From the NCBI GenBank assembly GCA_030725715.1, contig JANRFG010000012.1, positions 1-64,000 on the forward strand: a stretch of 64,000 nucleotides of DNA, read 5' to 3'. This DNA is from Opitutales bacterium. GTDB taxonomy: Bacteria; Verrucomicrobiota; Verrucomicrobiia; Opitutales; UBA953. The position numbers and the translations under genes were made by a program. This document shows, piece after piece, positions 26,513 to 34,821 of this stretch (positions within the stretch are counted from its first letter, which is position 1; the number at the start of each line of letters is the position of its first letter). Under the pieces are notes generated by a model, which was not told where the DNA came from, searched no databases, and saw only the letters and a list, made by a program, of their open reading frames with translations.

Positions 26513-28517
26513 GGTTGAAGAGCTCATCGGTGCCTTGGTAATGAATGATCGCCTCCTCGACCGCCGCCGCATCGGGCGCGGTCACCGGCGTCAGCGCGCC
26601 GGTGGCGAGGTCGGCGTGGTATTGGACGGCCTGCCTGACCGGCTTCAGCACCGTCAGCAGACCGTCGGGACGCAGCAGGGCGACCTTCTGGTAATTGCTG
26701 ATGAAGGCGCGCGGACGGTAGGACGGCGCGAGGGCGTCGGCACCGACGAAGCGTGAGAGATAATCGACTCCCAAGAGGCCGAGTACGGTGGGGGCGACGT
26801 CGATCTGGCTCATCATCGTGTCGAACCTGCGAGGCGCGATGTTGCCGGGCGACCAGATGAAGAGCGGGATCTCGTACTTGCGCACCTCGAGGTCGCGCTT
26901 GCCGGCGACGGAAGCGCAGTGGTCGGCCACGATGACGAAGACCGTGTCCTTGAACCACGGCTTGGTCTGCGCGGCCGTCAGGAAGGCGCCGATGGCGTAG
27001 TCCGTATAGGCCACGCCGCCCTCGCGATTGATCAGCTTCGGGTCGATCTTACCGGCCGGCCAGGTGTACGGGCGGTGATTGGAGGTCGACATCACGAAGT
27101 GATGGAAGGGCTTGCCCGCGGCGTGCGAACGGTCGGCCTCCTCGAGCGACCATGTGAAGGCGTCCCCATCGCACACGCCCCAGGCGTTGGCGAAGGTCGG
27201 CTGCTTGCCCAGCCTGAGCTGATGCGGCAGGTCGACGGTGTCGTAGCCGTTGGCATCGAAGAAAGCATCCATGTTGTCGAAGAACCCATCGCCGCCGTAG
27301 AGGAAGGTCGTCTCATAACCGTTGGCGCGCAGGACCGACCCCAAGGTCGTGAGGTTCTCGCAGCCGGCGCGGCGCAGCACGGACTGCCCCGGGATCGGCG
27401 GGATGGAAAGGGACAGCGCCTCCATGCCCCGGACGGTGCGCGTACCGCCCGCATAGCAACGCGAGAACCAGAGGGACTCGCGGGAGAGCCGGTCCAGGTT
27501 GGGCGTGAGGTTCTTGGGCTGATACTCGGGCGAACCGTAGCAGCCGACATACTCCGCGCTCAGGCTCTCGATCGTGATCTGGATGACGTTCCACTTACGT
27601 GCGGGCGACGCCGACCTGATGCGTCGGGTGATGTCACGCGGCTCGGCGGAGACGGCTTCGCCCCCCTGGGACAGCAGCGTCGCGCGCAGCTTCCCGACGG
27701 CGTCCGGGCGCGACGGATAGAAACGGCCCCATTCGAGCTGATTGGCCCAGAAGGCCGCCAGGAAGGCGTATTCGCCGTTCTTGGCGATCTCGGCGTCGTA
27801 GCTGTTGGCCCAGCCCGGCTGGAGGCCGCCCATGTGCCGGAGGCCGGCGGTGAGGCGCTCGGCGACGGTCGAACGTTCGGCACTGGCGTCCCGGAGGTCG
27901 TGTCGTCCGACGAAGTAGGCGACCAGCAGGAACACAAGAAGCGGCGACAGCAGGGCGACGAAATCGCGCCAGCGCGGCGAAGCGTCGGCGGCGGCGCCCT
28001 CTTCCCAGCGACGCACGAAACCCAGCCGGCGCCAGAGCAGGAACAGGCCTGTCGCGACCGCCAGCACGCCGGCGATGATCAACGGCAGGTCATAGGACTC
28101 CTGGATGTTCCGGACGACCTCCGTCGTATAGACGAGGTAGTCGACCGCGATGAAGTTGAAGCGGACGCCGAACTCCTCCCAGAAGAGGATCTCGGAGACC
28201 TTCCAGAACGTGAAGAGGAAGGCGCCGAAGAGCCAGGCGGCGCGCAAGGGCAGCCTCAGCCAGCGGGAGGCCGACCAGGAGGCAGGCCAGACCGCGCCGA
28301 GCAGGCCGAGCGGCAAGGTCAGGAACCACGCCATCACGAGGTCGAACAGCAGGCCGACGAGCAGCGACGCGAAGGTCGGCAGACCCCAGGAGACCTCGCC
28401 GGCCGACGCGATGAGCAGGCCGAGACGCAGCAGCGAGCCAAGCAGCACATAACTGGCGGCGAGAAGCAGGGTCCCACCCTGACGCGAACCGAGGACCGAC
28501 AAAAGAAGCGGATTCAC
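26472..28517 (-). CDS. LtaS-like membrane sulfatase (phosphoglycerol transferase family)
   Basis: 681 aa from GTG 28515-28517 (VNPLLLSVLGSRQGG); earlier starts would run into yidD. Five N-terminal membrane helices (residues about 15-225) precede a periplasmic alkaline-phosphatase-fold domain. Active-site features are ITIESLSAEYVGCYG, the catalytic threonine in YAGGTRTVRGME, and VIVADHCAS with metal Asp/His. In Firmicutes LtaS makes lipoteichoic acid; in Gram-negatives related enzymes (OpgB, EptA-like) add phosphoglycerol or phosphoethanolamine to glycans. The donor/acceptor here is unknown. It lies 62 bases after yidD, where many genomes carry yidC. Confidence 0.88.
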   Translation of the reverse strand: MNPLLLSVLGSRQGGTLLLAASYVLLGSLLRLGLLIASAGEVSWGLPTFASLLVGLLFDLVMAWFLTLPLGLLGAVWPASWSASRWLRLPLRAAWLFGAFLFTFWKVSEILFWEEFGVRFNFIAVDYLVYTTEVVRNIQESYDLPLIIAGVLAVATGLFLLWRRLGFVRRWEEGAAADASPRWRDFVALLSPLLVFLLVAYFVGRHDLRDASAERSTVAERLTAGLRHMGGLQPGWANSYDAEIAKNGEYAFLAAFWANQLEWGRFYPSRPDAVGKLRATLLSQGGEAVSAEPRDITRRIRSASPARKWNVIQITIESLSAEYVGCYGSPEYQPKNLTPNLDRLSRESLWFSRCYAGGTRTVRGMEALSLSIPPIPGQSVLRRAGCENLTTLGSVLRANGYETTFLYGGDGFFDNMDAFFDANGYDTVDLPHQLRLGKQPTFANAWGVCDGDAFTWSLEEADRSHAAGKPFHHFVMSTSNHRPYTWPAGKIDPKLINREGGVAYTDYAIGAFLTAAQTKPWFKDTVFVIVADHCASVAGKRDLEVRKYEIPLFIWSPGNIAPRRFDTMMSQIDVAPTVLGLLGVDYLSRFVGADALAPSYRPRAFISNYQKVALLRPDGLLTVLKPVRQAVQYHADLATGALTPVTAPDAAAVEEAIIHYQGTDELFNHGGLQNPEKPRAR

Positions 28518-28579
28518 GTGGTGAAAAGACTGCAGAATGCCGACAGAGGGCGAGGCTATTATGCGGCAGGCCGCGGCCC

Positions 28580-28831
28580 TCAGCGCTCCGGCACCTCGTC
28601 GACGCCCGAACCGCCCCAAGGATGACAACGGCAGATGCGTCGCAAGCCCATCCAGCCTCCCTTGAAGAAGCCGAAACGCGCGAGCGCCGTGGCCGTGTAA
28701 CAGGAACAGGTCGGATGATAGCGACACCCCGAACCGGGGATCAGGTGGAGCGGCTTGGAAAGGAAACGCTGGTAGAACCGGACGAAGCCCAAGGCGAACC
28801 AGGCCAGCAGGGAGGGACGCGGCTCGCTCAT
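28580..28831 (-). CDS. yidD: Membrane protein insertion efficiency factor
   Basis: 83-aa YidD protein with the family signatures FYQRFLSKPL, PGSGCRYHPTCSCYT (conserved cysteines) and GGWMGLRRICRCHPWG. It supports YidC-dependent membrane insertion. The ATG overlaps the rnpA stop by 4 bases, the standard rpmH-rnpA-yidD order. yidC itself is not next to it. Confidence 0.96.
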   Translation of the reverse strand: MSEPRPSLLAWFALGFVRFYQRFLSKPLHLIPGSGCRYHPTCSCYTATALARFGFFKGGWMGLRRICRCHPWGGSGVDEVPER

Positions 28832-29190
28832 GCGGACGGGCCGGCCTTAGCCGCCGTGATGCGGACGGCCGCGGCGGCGTAGACCTTACGCAGCTCGGCG
28901 AGCGAGCGCTTCAGCATCCCCGAACGGATGACGAGTACGATCTCCCAGCCGGCCGGGAAGGCGGCGGCATCGGTGCGGAAGAGTTCCCGCGCCAGGCGCT
29001 TGGCCCGATTACGGTCGACGGCCAAAGGCAGGTTCTTCTTGGCGGCGATCACGGCGAACCGGGCCGGACCAGGGGCACCCGACGGCCGGAAGTTCAAAAG
29101 AAAAGGCCCGCAATCGAGTCGCGAGCCTTCTTGGCGGAGGCGGCTGAACTCGGCCGAGGCGCGAATTCGACGCTCCCGCGGGAGACGCAT
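28828..29190 (-). CDS. rnpA: Ribonuclease P protein component
   Basis: 120-aa basic protein that binds the RNase P RNA and pre-tRNA leader. The conserved RNR motif lies in VDRNRAKRLARELFR. Other features are LPRERRIRASAEFSRL at the N-terminus and the FAVIAAKKN strand. It is encoded between rpmH (5-base gap) and yidD (4-base overlap). Confidence 0.95.
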   Translation of the reverse strand: MRLPRERRIRASAEFSRLRQEGSRLDCGPFLLNFRPSGAPGPARFAVIAAKKNLPLAVDRNRAKRLARELFRTDAAAFPAGWEIVLVIRSGMLKRSLAELRKVYAAAAVRITAAKAGPSA

Positions 29191-29195
29191 GGGGC

Positions 29196-29333
29196 TTAGG
29201 AAGCGCCGAGGCGCTTGCGGCCGATGGCGCGGCGCTTGGCCAGGACCTTACGGCCACCGGGGGTCTTGGAACGGGCGCGGAAACCGCACTTGCGGGCGCG
29301 GGAGATCTTAGACGGACGGTAGGTCGGATGCAT
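29196..29333 (-). CDS. rpmH: 50S ribosomal protein L34
   Basis: 45-aa basic protein starting at ATG 29331-29333 ([15 protein letters not shown]). The rest carries the L34 signatures [15 protein letters not shown] and RRAIGRKRL. The first residues MHPTYRPS differ from the common MKRTYQPS but keep the pattern. A 17-residue upstream extension is in frame but not part of L34. First gene of the rpmH-rnpA-yidD unit. Confidence 0.97.
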   Translation of the reverse strand: MHPTYRPSKISRARKCGFRARSKTPGGRKVLAKRRAIGRKRLGAS

Positions 29334-29348
29334 GGCGTTAAAGGGGAC

Positions 29349-29377
29349 AGCCAAGGGGACGCCCCCAAGGGTGTCAA
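29349..29377 (-). promoter_or_regulatory. Possible sigma-70-type promoter of rpmH
   Basis: A perfect -35 element TTGACA occupies 29377-29372 on the minus strand. At 17-base spacing the -10 position reads TTGGCT, a poor match, so only half the promoter is convincing. It is 16 bases upstream of the rpmH ATG at its -10 end, leaving room for only a short leader. Confidence 0.3.
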
Positions 29378-29428
29378 GCCCCACGCTTCCCGGCTTGCAG
29401 GTGCCCGGCGGCGGGGGAGGATAGCCTG

Positions 29429-30289
29429 ATGACCCCAGAAAAAGGCAAACTGAGGCCCACCCCGCCCAAGGCCTACCTCAACCCGGAGTTCATGGTCAGC
29501 CCCCAGGCCCGGAGCATCCGCGTCCTGACCGAGATGACCGAGCCGCACGTACGGTTCAAGAAATACAACGTCCGCAACACGGTCGTGATGTTCGGCTCGG
29601 CGCGCACCCTCCCCCCCGACGTCGCCCGCAAGCGCCTCGAGGAAGCCAAGGCCATGGCCGCCAGCGGCCAGTGCGACGGCGCCGAATGCGCCCACCGCCT
29701 GCGGGTGGCCGAGATCGACCTGCGCAGCTCCGCCTATTACGAGGCCTGCCGCGAGCTGGCCTTCGAGATGACGAAGTGGTCGCTCCAGCTCCCGGAGTGG
29801 CAGCGCTTCCTGGTCTGCTCCGGCGCCGGTCCCGGCATCATGGAGGCGGCCAACCGCGGCGCCCACGAAGCCGGCGGCCGCTCCGTCGGCCTCGGCATCG
29901 CCCTGCCCTTCGAGCAGGAACATAATCCTTACGTCACGCCGGAGCTCGACCTCGAGTTCCACTACTTCTTCGTCCGCAAATACTGGTTCCTCTACCTCGC
30001 CAAGGCCCTCGTGGCCTTCCCGGGAGGCTTCGGCACCTTCGACGAGCTGTTCGAGATGCTCACGCTCATCCAGACGCGTAAGACCAAGAAGCAGTTCCCG
30101 ATCCTGCTCTTCGGCTCCCCCTTCTGGAAGAACGTGGTCAACATGGAGACCTTCCAAGAATGGGGCATGGTCTCGCCTGAGGACCGCAACTTCTACGTGC
30201 ACGTCGACTCCGTCAAGGAGGCCCGCGACATGCTCATCGAGATCATCACGGACCGCTACCTGAAGGGCGACAACGAAGGGCATGACTGA
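29429..30289 (+). CDS. LOG family protein (nucleoside monophosphate phosphoribohydrolase-like)
   Basis: 286-aa cytosolic protein with a Rossmann-like lysine-decarboxylase-fold domain. Motifs: [33 protein letters not shown] (nucleotide loop), and the signature [18 protein letters not shown]. The family releases ribose-5-phosphate from AMP or cytokinin nucleotides; the old 'lysine decarboxylase' label is incorrect. An N-terminal extension of about 45 residues precedes the core. The stop overlaps the cutA start by 8 bases. Confidence 0.93.
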   Translation: MTPEKGKLRPTPPKAYLNPEFMVSPQARSIRVLTEMTEPHVRFKKYNVRNTVVMFGSARTLPPDVARKRLEEAKAMAASGQCDGAECAHRLRVAEIDLRSSAYYEACRELAFEMTKWSLQLPEWQRFLVCSGAGPGIMEAANRGAHEAGGRSVGLGIALPFEQEHNPYVTPELDLEFHYFFVRKYWFLYLAKALVAFPGGFGTFDELFEMLTLIQTRKTKKQFPILLFGSPFWKNVVNMETFQEWGMVSPEDRNFYVHVDSVKEARDMLIEIITDRYLKGDNEGHD

Positions 30290-30599
30290 GGCCGTCAGCA
30301 TCGCCCTGACCACCCTGCCCTCGCGCGAGGAGGCCGACCGACTCGCCGCCGACGCGGTCGCCGCCGGGCTCGCCGCCTGCGTCCAGGTCGACGGACCCAT
30401 CCGCTCCCACTACACCTGGGAAGGCAAGGTCGAGAGCGAGGACGAGTTCCGCGTGACGTTCAAGTTCGCCGCGAGCAAGGGCTCCGACCTCGAAGCCTGG
30501 GTCCACGCCCGCCATTCTTACGCCGTCCCGCAGTGGCTGACCTTCACGGCCGACCACGCTTCGCCCGCCTATCGTGCGTGGGTGCTCGGCGTCCGCTGA
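30282..30599 (+). CDS. cutA: CutA1 divalent-ion tolerance protein
   Basis: 105-aa trimeric cytosolic protein. The family core is seen in ALTTLPSREEADRLA, AACVQVDGPIRSHYTWEGKVESEDE and VHARHSYAVPQW. Despite its name its role in copper tolerance is uncertain; it resembles PII in fold. Translated with an 8-base overlap from the LOG gene. Confidence 0.95.
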   Translation: MTEAVSIALTTLPSREEADRLAADAVAAGLAACVQVDGPIRSHYTWEGKVESEDEFRVTFKFAASKGSDLEAWVHARHSYAVPQWLTFTADHASPAYRAWVLGVR

Positions 30600-30603
30600 T
30601 CTC

Positions 30604-31179
30604 ATGGACCTGACCGCCGCCAAAGGACTCCTCTACTGCCTGCTCGGGCTCTTCGTGCTTGTCGCCTGGGCGCGCGAACGCCGGAAGCGTCGCCTGAGCG
30701 GCGAGCCCGAGAAGTTCTGGCCCGGCACGACCTACGCGCCCGCCGGCGCGTATTACATCGCCGCCGCCGGTGCGATCCTGATCACCATCGCCGAAGCCGC
30801 CGTCGAGAAGCGTGCCGGACTCACCGACCAGCAGAGCATCCTGCCCGCCGTCTTCCTCTTCCAGCTGCTCGGCGCCTCCGTGATCGAAGAGGCCCTGTTC
30901 CGCGGCTTCGTGGCGCCCGGCGAACTGATGGGGCGCAAACTCCTCGCGCTGATGATCATCGGTTCGCTGGTCTTCGCGCTCATCCACAACTTCGACCTCA
31001 GCACCACCGGAGGCAAAGTGAACGCCGTCTTCGCGTTCATCACCTCGCTCTGGCTCTACGTCGTGCGCTTCAATCCGCTCAACCCGGACCGTTCGTTGCT
31101 GCCCTGTTTTATGGCCCATACCGTGCGTAATCTGGCGGTCTTTGGGATTAAAGCGGCGCAAGGCTTCATAACGTGGTGA
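30604..31179 (+). CDS. CPBP-family intramembrane metalloprotease
   Basis: 191-aa membrane protein from ATG 30604, with about five helices. Motif 1 EEALFRGF contains the glutamates and arginine of CPBP/Rce1-type glutamic proteases, motif 2 is FALIHN, and motif 3 is MAHTVRNL with His and Asn. Bacterial members process peptides or act in immunity to bacteriocins; the substrate here is unknown. It is 4 bases after cutA and likely ends the LOG-cutA-CPBP unit. Confidence 0.9.
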   Translation: MDLTAAKGLLYCLLGLFVLVAWARERRKRRLSGEPEKFWPGTTYAPAGAYYIAAAGAILITIAEAAVEKRAGLTDQQSILPAVFLFQLLGASVIEEALFRGFVAPGELMGRKLLALMIIGSLVFALIHNFDLSTTGGKVNAVFAFITSLWLYVVRFNPLNPDRSLLPCFMAHTVRNLAVFGIKAAQGFITW

Positions 31180-31258
31180 TTTAGCGAGTCGGCCCGGGCA
31201 AATCCGTTGCAACCGCTCCGAGGCTTTGCTGTCTTGGAGCCACCCCCGCTCACGCCCC

Positions 31259-32707
31259 ATGAGCCACCCTGACCTGACCCATCGTCGCGACTTCCTGAAG
31301 CTCGGCGCCCTCGCCGGCCTGGGTCTGGCGGCGTCGGCCGAGGCCAAACCGGATCCGGCGCAGTTGAAGCTCCGCGCCGCCGCCGACATGGGCACGCCGC
31401 GTCCACGTCCCGCTGGTAACAAGCCCGTCTGGGATCTGACGACGAAGCCGCAGGAAAAAATCCGCGTGGGTATCATCGGCCTCAATCGCGGCCGCGCTCA
31501 CGTCGCCTCGTGCGTCGCCACGCCCTTCGTGGAAGTCGTCGCGCTTTGCGATATCCTCGACGAACGCGCACAGGCGCAGGCCGAGATCGTGCGGAAGAAG
31601 ACCGGCCGGACGCCGGCGATCTACAGCGGTGACGAGAACGTGTGGGAGAAACTGGTCGCGCGCGATGACCTCGACGTCGTGTATGTCGCCACCCCTTGGG
31701 AATGGCACAAGCCGATGGCCGTCCGCGCGATGGAGCTCGGCAAACACGCCTTCGTCGAAGTGAACTGCGGCCTGACGGTCGACGAGTGCTGGGATATCGT
31801 CGACGCCTCCGAAAAATACCAGCGCCACTGCCCGATCCTCGAGAACTGCTGTTACGGCGAAGAGGAGCTCTTCGTCCTGAACCTGCAGCGCCAGGGCTTC
31901 TTCGGCGACCTCAAGCACGGCGAGTGCGCCTACATCCATGACCAGCGCGGCAAACCCGGCGCGAGTTTCCTCGATGCCGGCCGCGACTGGCGCCGCCGTT
32001 ATTCGACGCTCCTGCAGGGCAACCTCTACCCCACCCACGGGCTCGGCACCATCGCCCAGTATATGGGCGTCGGCCGCGGCGACGCCTTCAAGTTCGCCGT
32101 CTCGGTCTCGTCGCCGGAGTTCGGGCTCACCCAGCTCCGCGAACGCCTGAAGCCGGACCGCGACCGTTCGCAGGACGAGAAATTCGTCAACGGCGACATG
32201 AGCACGACGATCGTGAAGACCGAGCTCGGCCGCACCCTCGTCGTCCAGCACGACAACACCAGCCCGCGGCCCTATTCGCGGATCAACCTCCTCAGCGGCT
32301 CGCTGGCGACCTTCGCCGGCTATCCGAACCGCCTGGCCATCGACGCCGACAACGCGAGCCCGCTGCTCGACCCCAAGGAGAAACGGAACAGCCACTCCTG
32401 GTCTTACGAAGGCGAGAAGCTCAAGAAGTTCATGGAGGCCAACCGTCACCCGCTGCTGGCCAAGCTGCAGACCGACGCCAAGAAAGTCGGCGGCCACGGC
32501 GGCATGGACCACGTCATGAACTATCGCTTCCTGGACTGCATCCGCCAGGGCATCACCCCGGACCTCACCGTCTACGACGCCGCCTCGTGGTCCGCCTTAC
32601 TCGATCTCTCCGATCGTTCCGTGCGTGATGGCAGCATCCCCGTCGCCTATCCCGACTTCACCCGCGGCGGCTGGAAGACCCTCAAACCCCTCCCCGTCAT
32701 CTCCTAA
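31259..32707 (+). CDS. Twin-arginine Gfo/Idh/MocA-family oxidoreductase (copy 1)
   Basis: 482 aa from ATG 31259. The leader HRRDFLKLGALAGLGLA is a twin-arginine signal, so the folded, cofactor-loaded enzyme is exported. The N-terminal Rossmann domain starts IRVGIIGLNRGRAH and includes DLDVVYVATPWEWHKPMA and GKHAFVEV, with the conserved lysine region. The C-terminal alpha/beta domain includes GLGTIAQYMGVGRGD. Secreted members of this NAD(P)-dependent family in Planctomycetes and Verrucomicrobia act on sugars or glycosides (including GH109-type activity), but the substrate is unknown. It is followed after 105 bases by a close paralog. Confidence 0.92.
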   Translation: MSHPDLTHRRDFLKLGALAGLGLAASAEAKPDPAQLKLRAAADMGTPRPRPAGNKPVWDLTTKPQEKIRVGIIGLNRGRAHVASCVATPFVEVVALCDILDERAQAQAEIVRKKTGRTPAIYSGDENVWEKLVARDDLDVVYVATPWEWHKPMAVRAMELGKHAFVEVNCGLTVDECWDIVDASEKYQRHCPILENCCYGEEELFVLNLQRQGFFGDLKHGECAYIHDQRGKPGASFLDAGRDWRRRYSTLLQGNLYPTHGLGTIAQYMGVGRGDAFKFAVSVSSPEFGLTQLRERLKPDRDRSQDEKFVNGDMSTTIVKTELGRTLVVQHDNTSPRPYSRINLLSGSLATFAGYPNRLAIDADNASPLLDPKEKRNSHSWSYEGEKLKKFMEANRHPLLAKLQTDAKKVGGHGGMDHVMNYRFLDCIRQGITPDLTVYDAASWSALLDLSDRSVRDGSIPVAYPDFTRGGWKTLKPLPVIS

Positions 32708-32812
32708 CCCTACCTCGATACCACCTTGGCATCATTTCCTCGTGACCTCAGGCCCTCCAGCCCACACGTCCTCGCTTTCACCAACCGCCCTCCGCTAACT
32801 CCATCTACCCCA

Positions 32813-34270
32813 ATGACCCTCCCCGAAAACTCCAACCGTCGCGACTTCCTCAAACTCGGCGCCCTCGCCGGCCTCGGCCTCGGCCTGAGCGCCGTCCCCT
32901 CGGCCGAAGCCAAGCCCGACCCGCGCGACCTGAAACTGCTCAGCGCGAGCGACATCTCCGCCACCCGCCCGCGTCCGGCCGGCAATAAGCCTGTCTGGGA
33001 CCTCACCACCAAGCCGACCGAGAAGGTCCGCTGCGGCTTCATCGGCCTGAACCGCGGCCGCGGCCACGTGAACTCCGCCGCGAACATCCCGTTCGCCGAA
33101 GTCGTCGCCGTCTGCGACATCGTCGAACAGCGCGCCAAGAGCGCCGCCGAGAACGTCAAGAAGAAGACCGGCAAGGAGCCCGCCACGTATTTCGGCGACG
33201 AGAACGCCTGGGAGAAGATGATCGCCCGCGATGACATCGATGTCGTCTACGTCTCCACGCCGTGGGAATGGCACGTCCCGATGGCCCTCAAGGCCATGGA
33301 GCAAGGCAAGCACGTCTTCATCGAGGTCTCGGCCGCGGTGACCGTCGACGAATGCTGGCAGCTCGTGGACATGTCAGAGAAGACCCAGCGCCATTGCGCG
33401 ATCATCGAGAACTGCTGCTACGGCGAAGAAGAGCTTTTCGTCCTGAACCTCGCCCGCCAGGGCTTCTTCGGCGACCTCAAGCACGCCGAGTGCGCCTACA
33501 TCCACAACCTCGCCGGCGGCGTCCTCTGGTCGCTCGGCAGCGAAGGCGACTGGCGCCGCGACTACCACCGCTTCATGGACGGCAACCTGTATCCCACGCA
33601 CGGCCTCGGCCCAGTGGCGCAGTACCTGAACATCGGCCGCGGCGACGCGTTCAAGTTCGTCGTGTCCGTCTCCTCGCCCGAGTTCAACCTCACCCAGTTC
33701 CGCGACAAGCACCAGCCGAACAAGGGCAAGCACAAGGACGAGAAGTTCGTCTGCGGCGACATGAACACCTCGATCATCAAGACGCAGCTTGGCCGGACCA
33801 TCATGATCCAGCACGACGTCGTGAGCCCCCGCCCCTACTCGCGCATCAACGCCCTCTGCGGCACCCAGGCCACGTTCTTCGGCTACCCCGCCCGCCTGGC
33901 CGTCGACGCGGACAACAAGCACCCGATCCTCGACCCCAAGGCGAAGCACAACAGCCACGAGTGGACCTTCGAGAAAGAGAAGCTCACCAAGTTCATGAAG
34001 GACAACCAGCACCCGCTCATCAAGAAGATCGGCGAACTCGGCAAGAAGATCGGCGGCCACGGCGGCATGGATTTCGTGATGAACTACCGCATGCTCGACT
34101 GCCTGCGCCAGGGCATCACCCCGGACATGACCGTCTACGACGCCGCCGACTGGTCCTCGATCCTCGAGCTCTCCGCCCGCTCCGTGAAGGACGGCAGCAT
34201 GCCGATCCAGTGCCCCGACTTCACCCGCGGCGGCTGGAAGACCATCAAGCCCCTCGGCATCGTCTCGTAA
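32813..34270 (+). CDS. Twin-arginine Gfo/Idh/MocA-family oxidoreductase (copy 2)
   Basis: 485 aa from ATG 32813. It is a close paralog of the preceding gene along its whole length, sharing RRDFLKLGALAGLGL, GNKPVWDLTTKP, YVSTPWEWH (YVATPWEWH in copy 1), ENCCYGEEELFVLNL, GFFGDLKH and TRGGWKT. Differences are scattered, so this is an old tandem duplication rather than a recent one. Export as a folded enzyme is predicted. A strong terminator 22 bases downstream ends the pair. Confidence 0.92.
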   Translation: MTLPENSNRRDFLKLGALAGLGLGLSAVPSAEAKPDPRDLKLLSASDISATRPRPAGNKPVWDLTTKPTEKVRCGFIGLNRGRGHVNSAANIPFAEVVAVCDIVEQRAKSAAENVKKKTGKEPATYFGDENAWEKMIARDDIDVVYVSTPWEWHVPMALKAMEQGKHVFIEVSAAVTVDECWQLVDMSEKTQRHCAIIENCCYGEEELFVLNLARQGFFGDLKHAECAYIHNLAGGVLWSLGSEGDWRRDYHRFMDGNLYPTHGLGPVAQYLNIGRGDAFKFVVSVSSPEFNLTQFRDKHQPNKGKHKDEKFVCGDMNTSIIKTQLGRTIMIQHDVVSPRPYSRINALCGTQATFFGYPARLAVDADNKHPILDPKAKHNSHEWTFEKEKLTKFMKDNQHPLIKKIGELGKKIGGHGGMDFVMNYRMLDCLRQGITPDMTVYDAADWSSILELSARSVKDGSMPIQCPDFTRGGWKTIKPLGIVS

Positions 34271-34291
34271 GCGACCCGCCATCGGCGAACC

Positions 34292-34318
34292 AGACCCGGC
34301 CACGCGGCCGGGTCTTTT
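34292..34318 (+). terminator. Rho-independent terminator after the Gfo/Idh/MocA pair
   Basis: Perfect 10-bp stem AGACCCGGCC / GGCCGGGTCT with ACGC loop, followed by TTTGTTTG on the plus strand. It is 22 bases past the stop of copy 2 and before tsaE. Confidence 0.92.
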
Positions 34319-34362
34319 GTTTGCGGGTTGCCTGACGATAGGGCCCCTCAAAGACTGCGCCC

Positions 34363-34812
34363 ATGGGCTCTCCCGCCGCACTCGCGACCTGGACCGCCGG
34401 ACTCGTCACCCGTTCGGGGGAAGAGACCGAGCGGGCGGCCGAGGCGTTCGCCGCCTTGCTGCCCCCGGACACGGTCTTGGCGCTCGAGGGCGACCTTGGC
34501 GCGGGCAAGACGACGTTCGTCCGCGGCCTAGTCCGCGGCTTAGGCGTCGCGGGCGATATCACCAGCCCTTCCTTCGCCCTGCTCAACGTCTACGACGGCC
34601 GGCGGCAGGTCTTCCACGTCGACGCTTATCGGCTGACGCGCCCGGAAGCCTTCGACGACCTGCTGATCTGGGACCTGGCGAAGTCGCCTTGGAACGTGAT
34701 CGTGGAATGGCCGGAGAAAGTCGCGGCGCGCCTCCCCTCGGCACGCTGGCAAATGAAAACCGCCATCCTGGCGGATGGCGGTCATCGGTTTCAGCTGACC
34801 CTTGCGGGCTGA
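34363..34812 (+). CDS. tsaE: tRNA threonylcarbamoyladenosine biosynthesis ATPase TsaE
   Basis: 149-aa P-loop ATPase that works with TsaB and TsaD to make t6A37 in ANN-decoding tRNAs. Walker A LEGDLGAGKTTFVRGL is followed by ITSPSFALLNVYDG, HVDAYRL and the C-terminal VIVEWPEKV, all TsaE signatures. Convergent with typA, 9 bases apart. Confidence 0.95.
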   Translation: MGSPAALATWTAGLVTRSGEETERAAEAFAALLPPDTVLALEGDLGAGKTTFVRGLVRGLGVAGDITSPSFALLNVYDGRRQVFHVDAYRLTRPEAFDDLLIWDLAKSPWNVIVEWPEKVAARLPSARWQMKTAILADGGHRFQLTLAG

Positions 34813-34821
34813 GCCGAGGGC

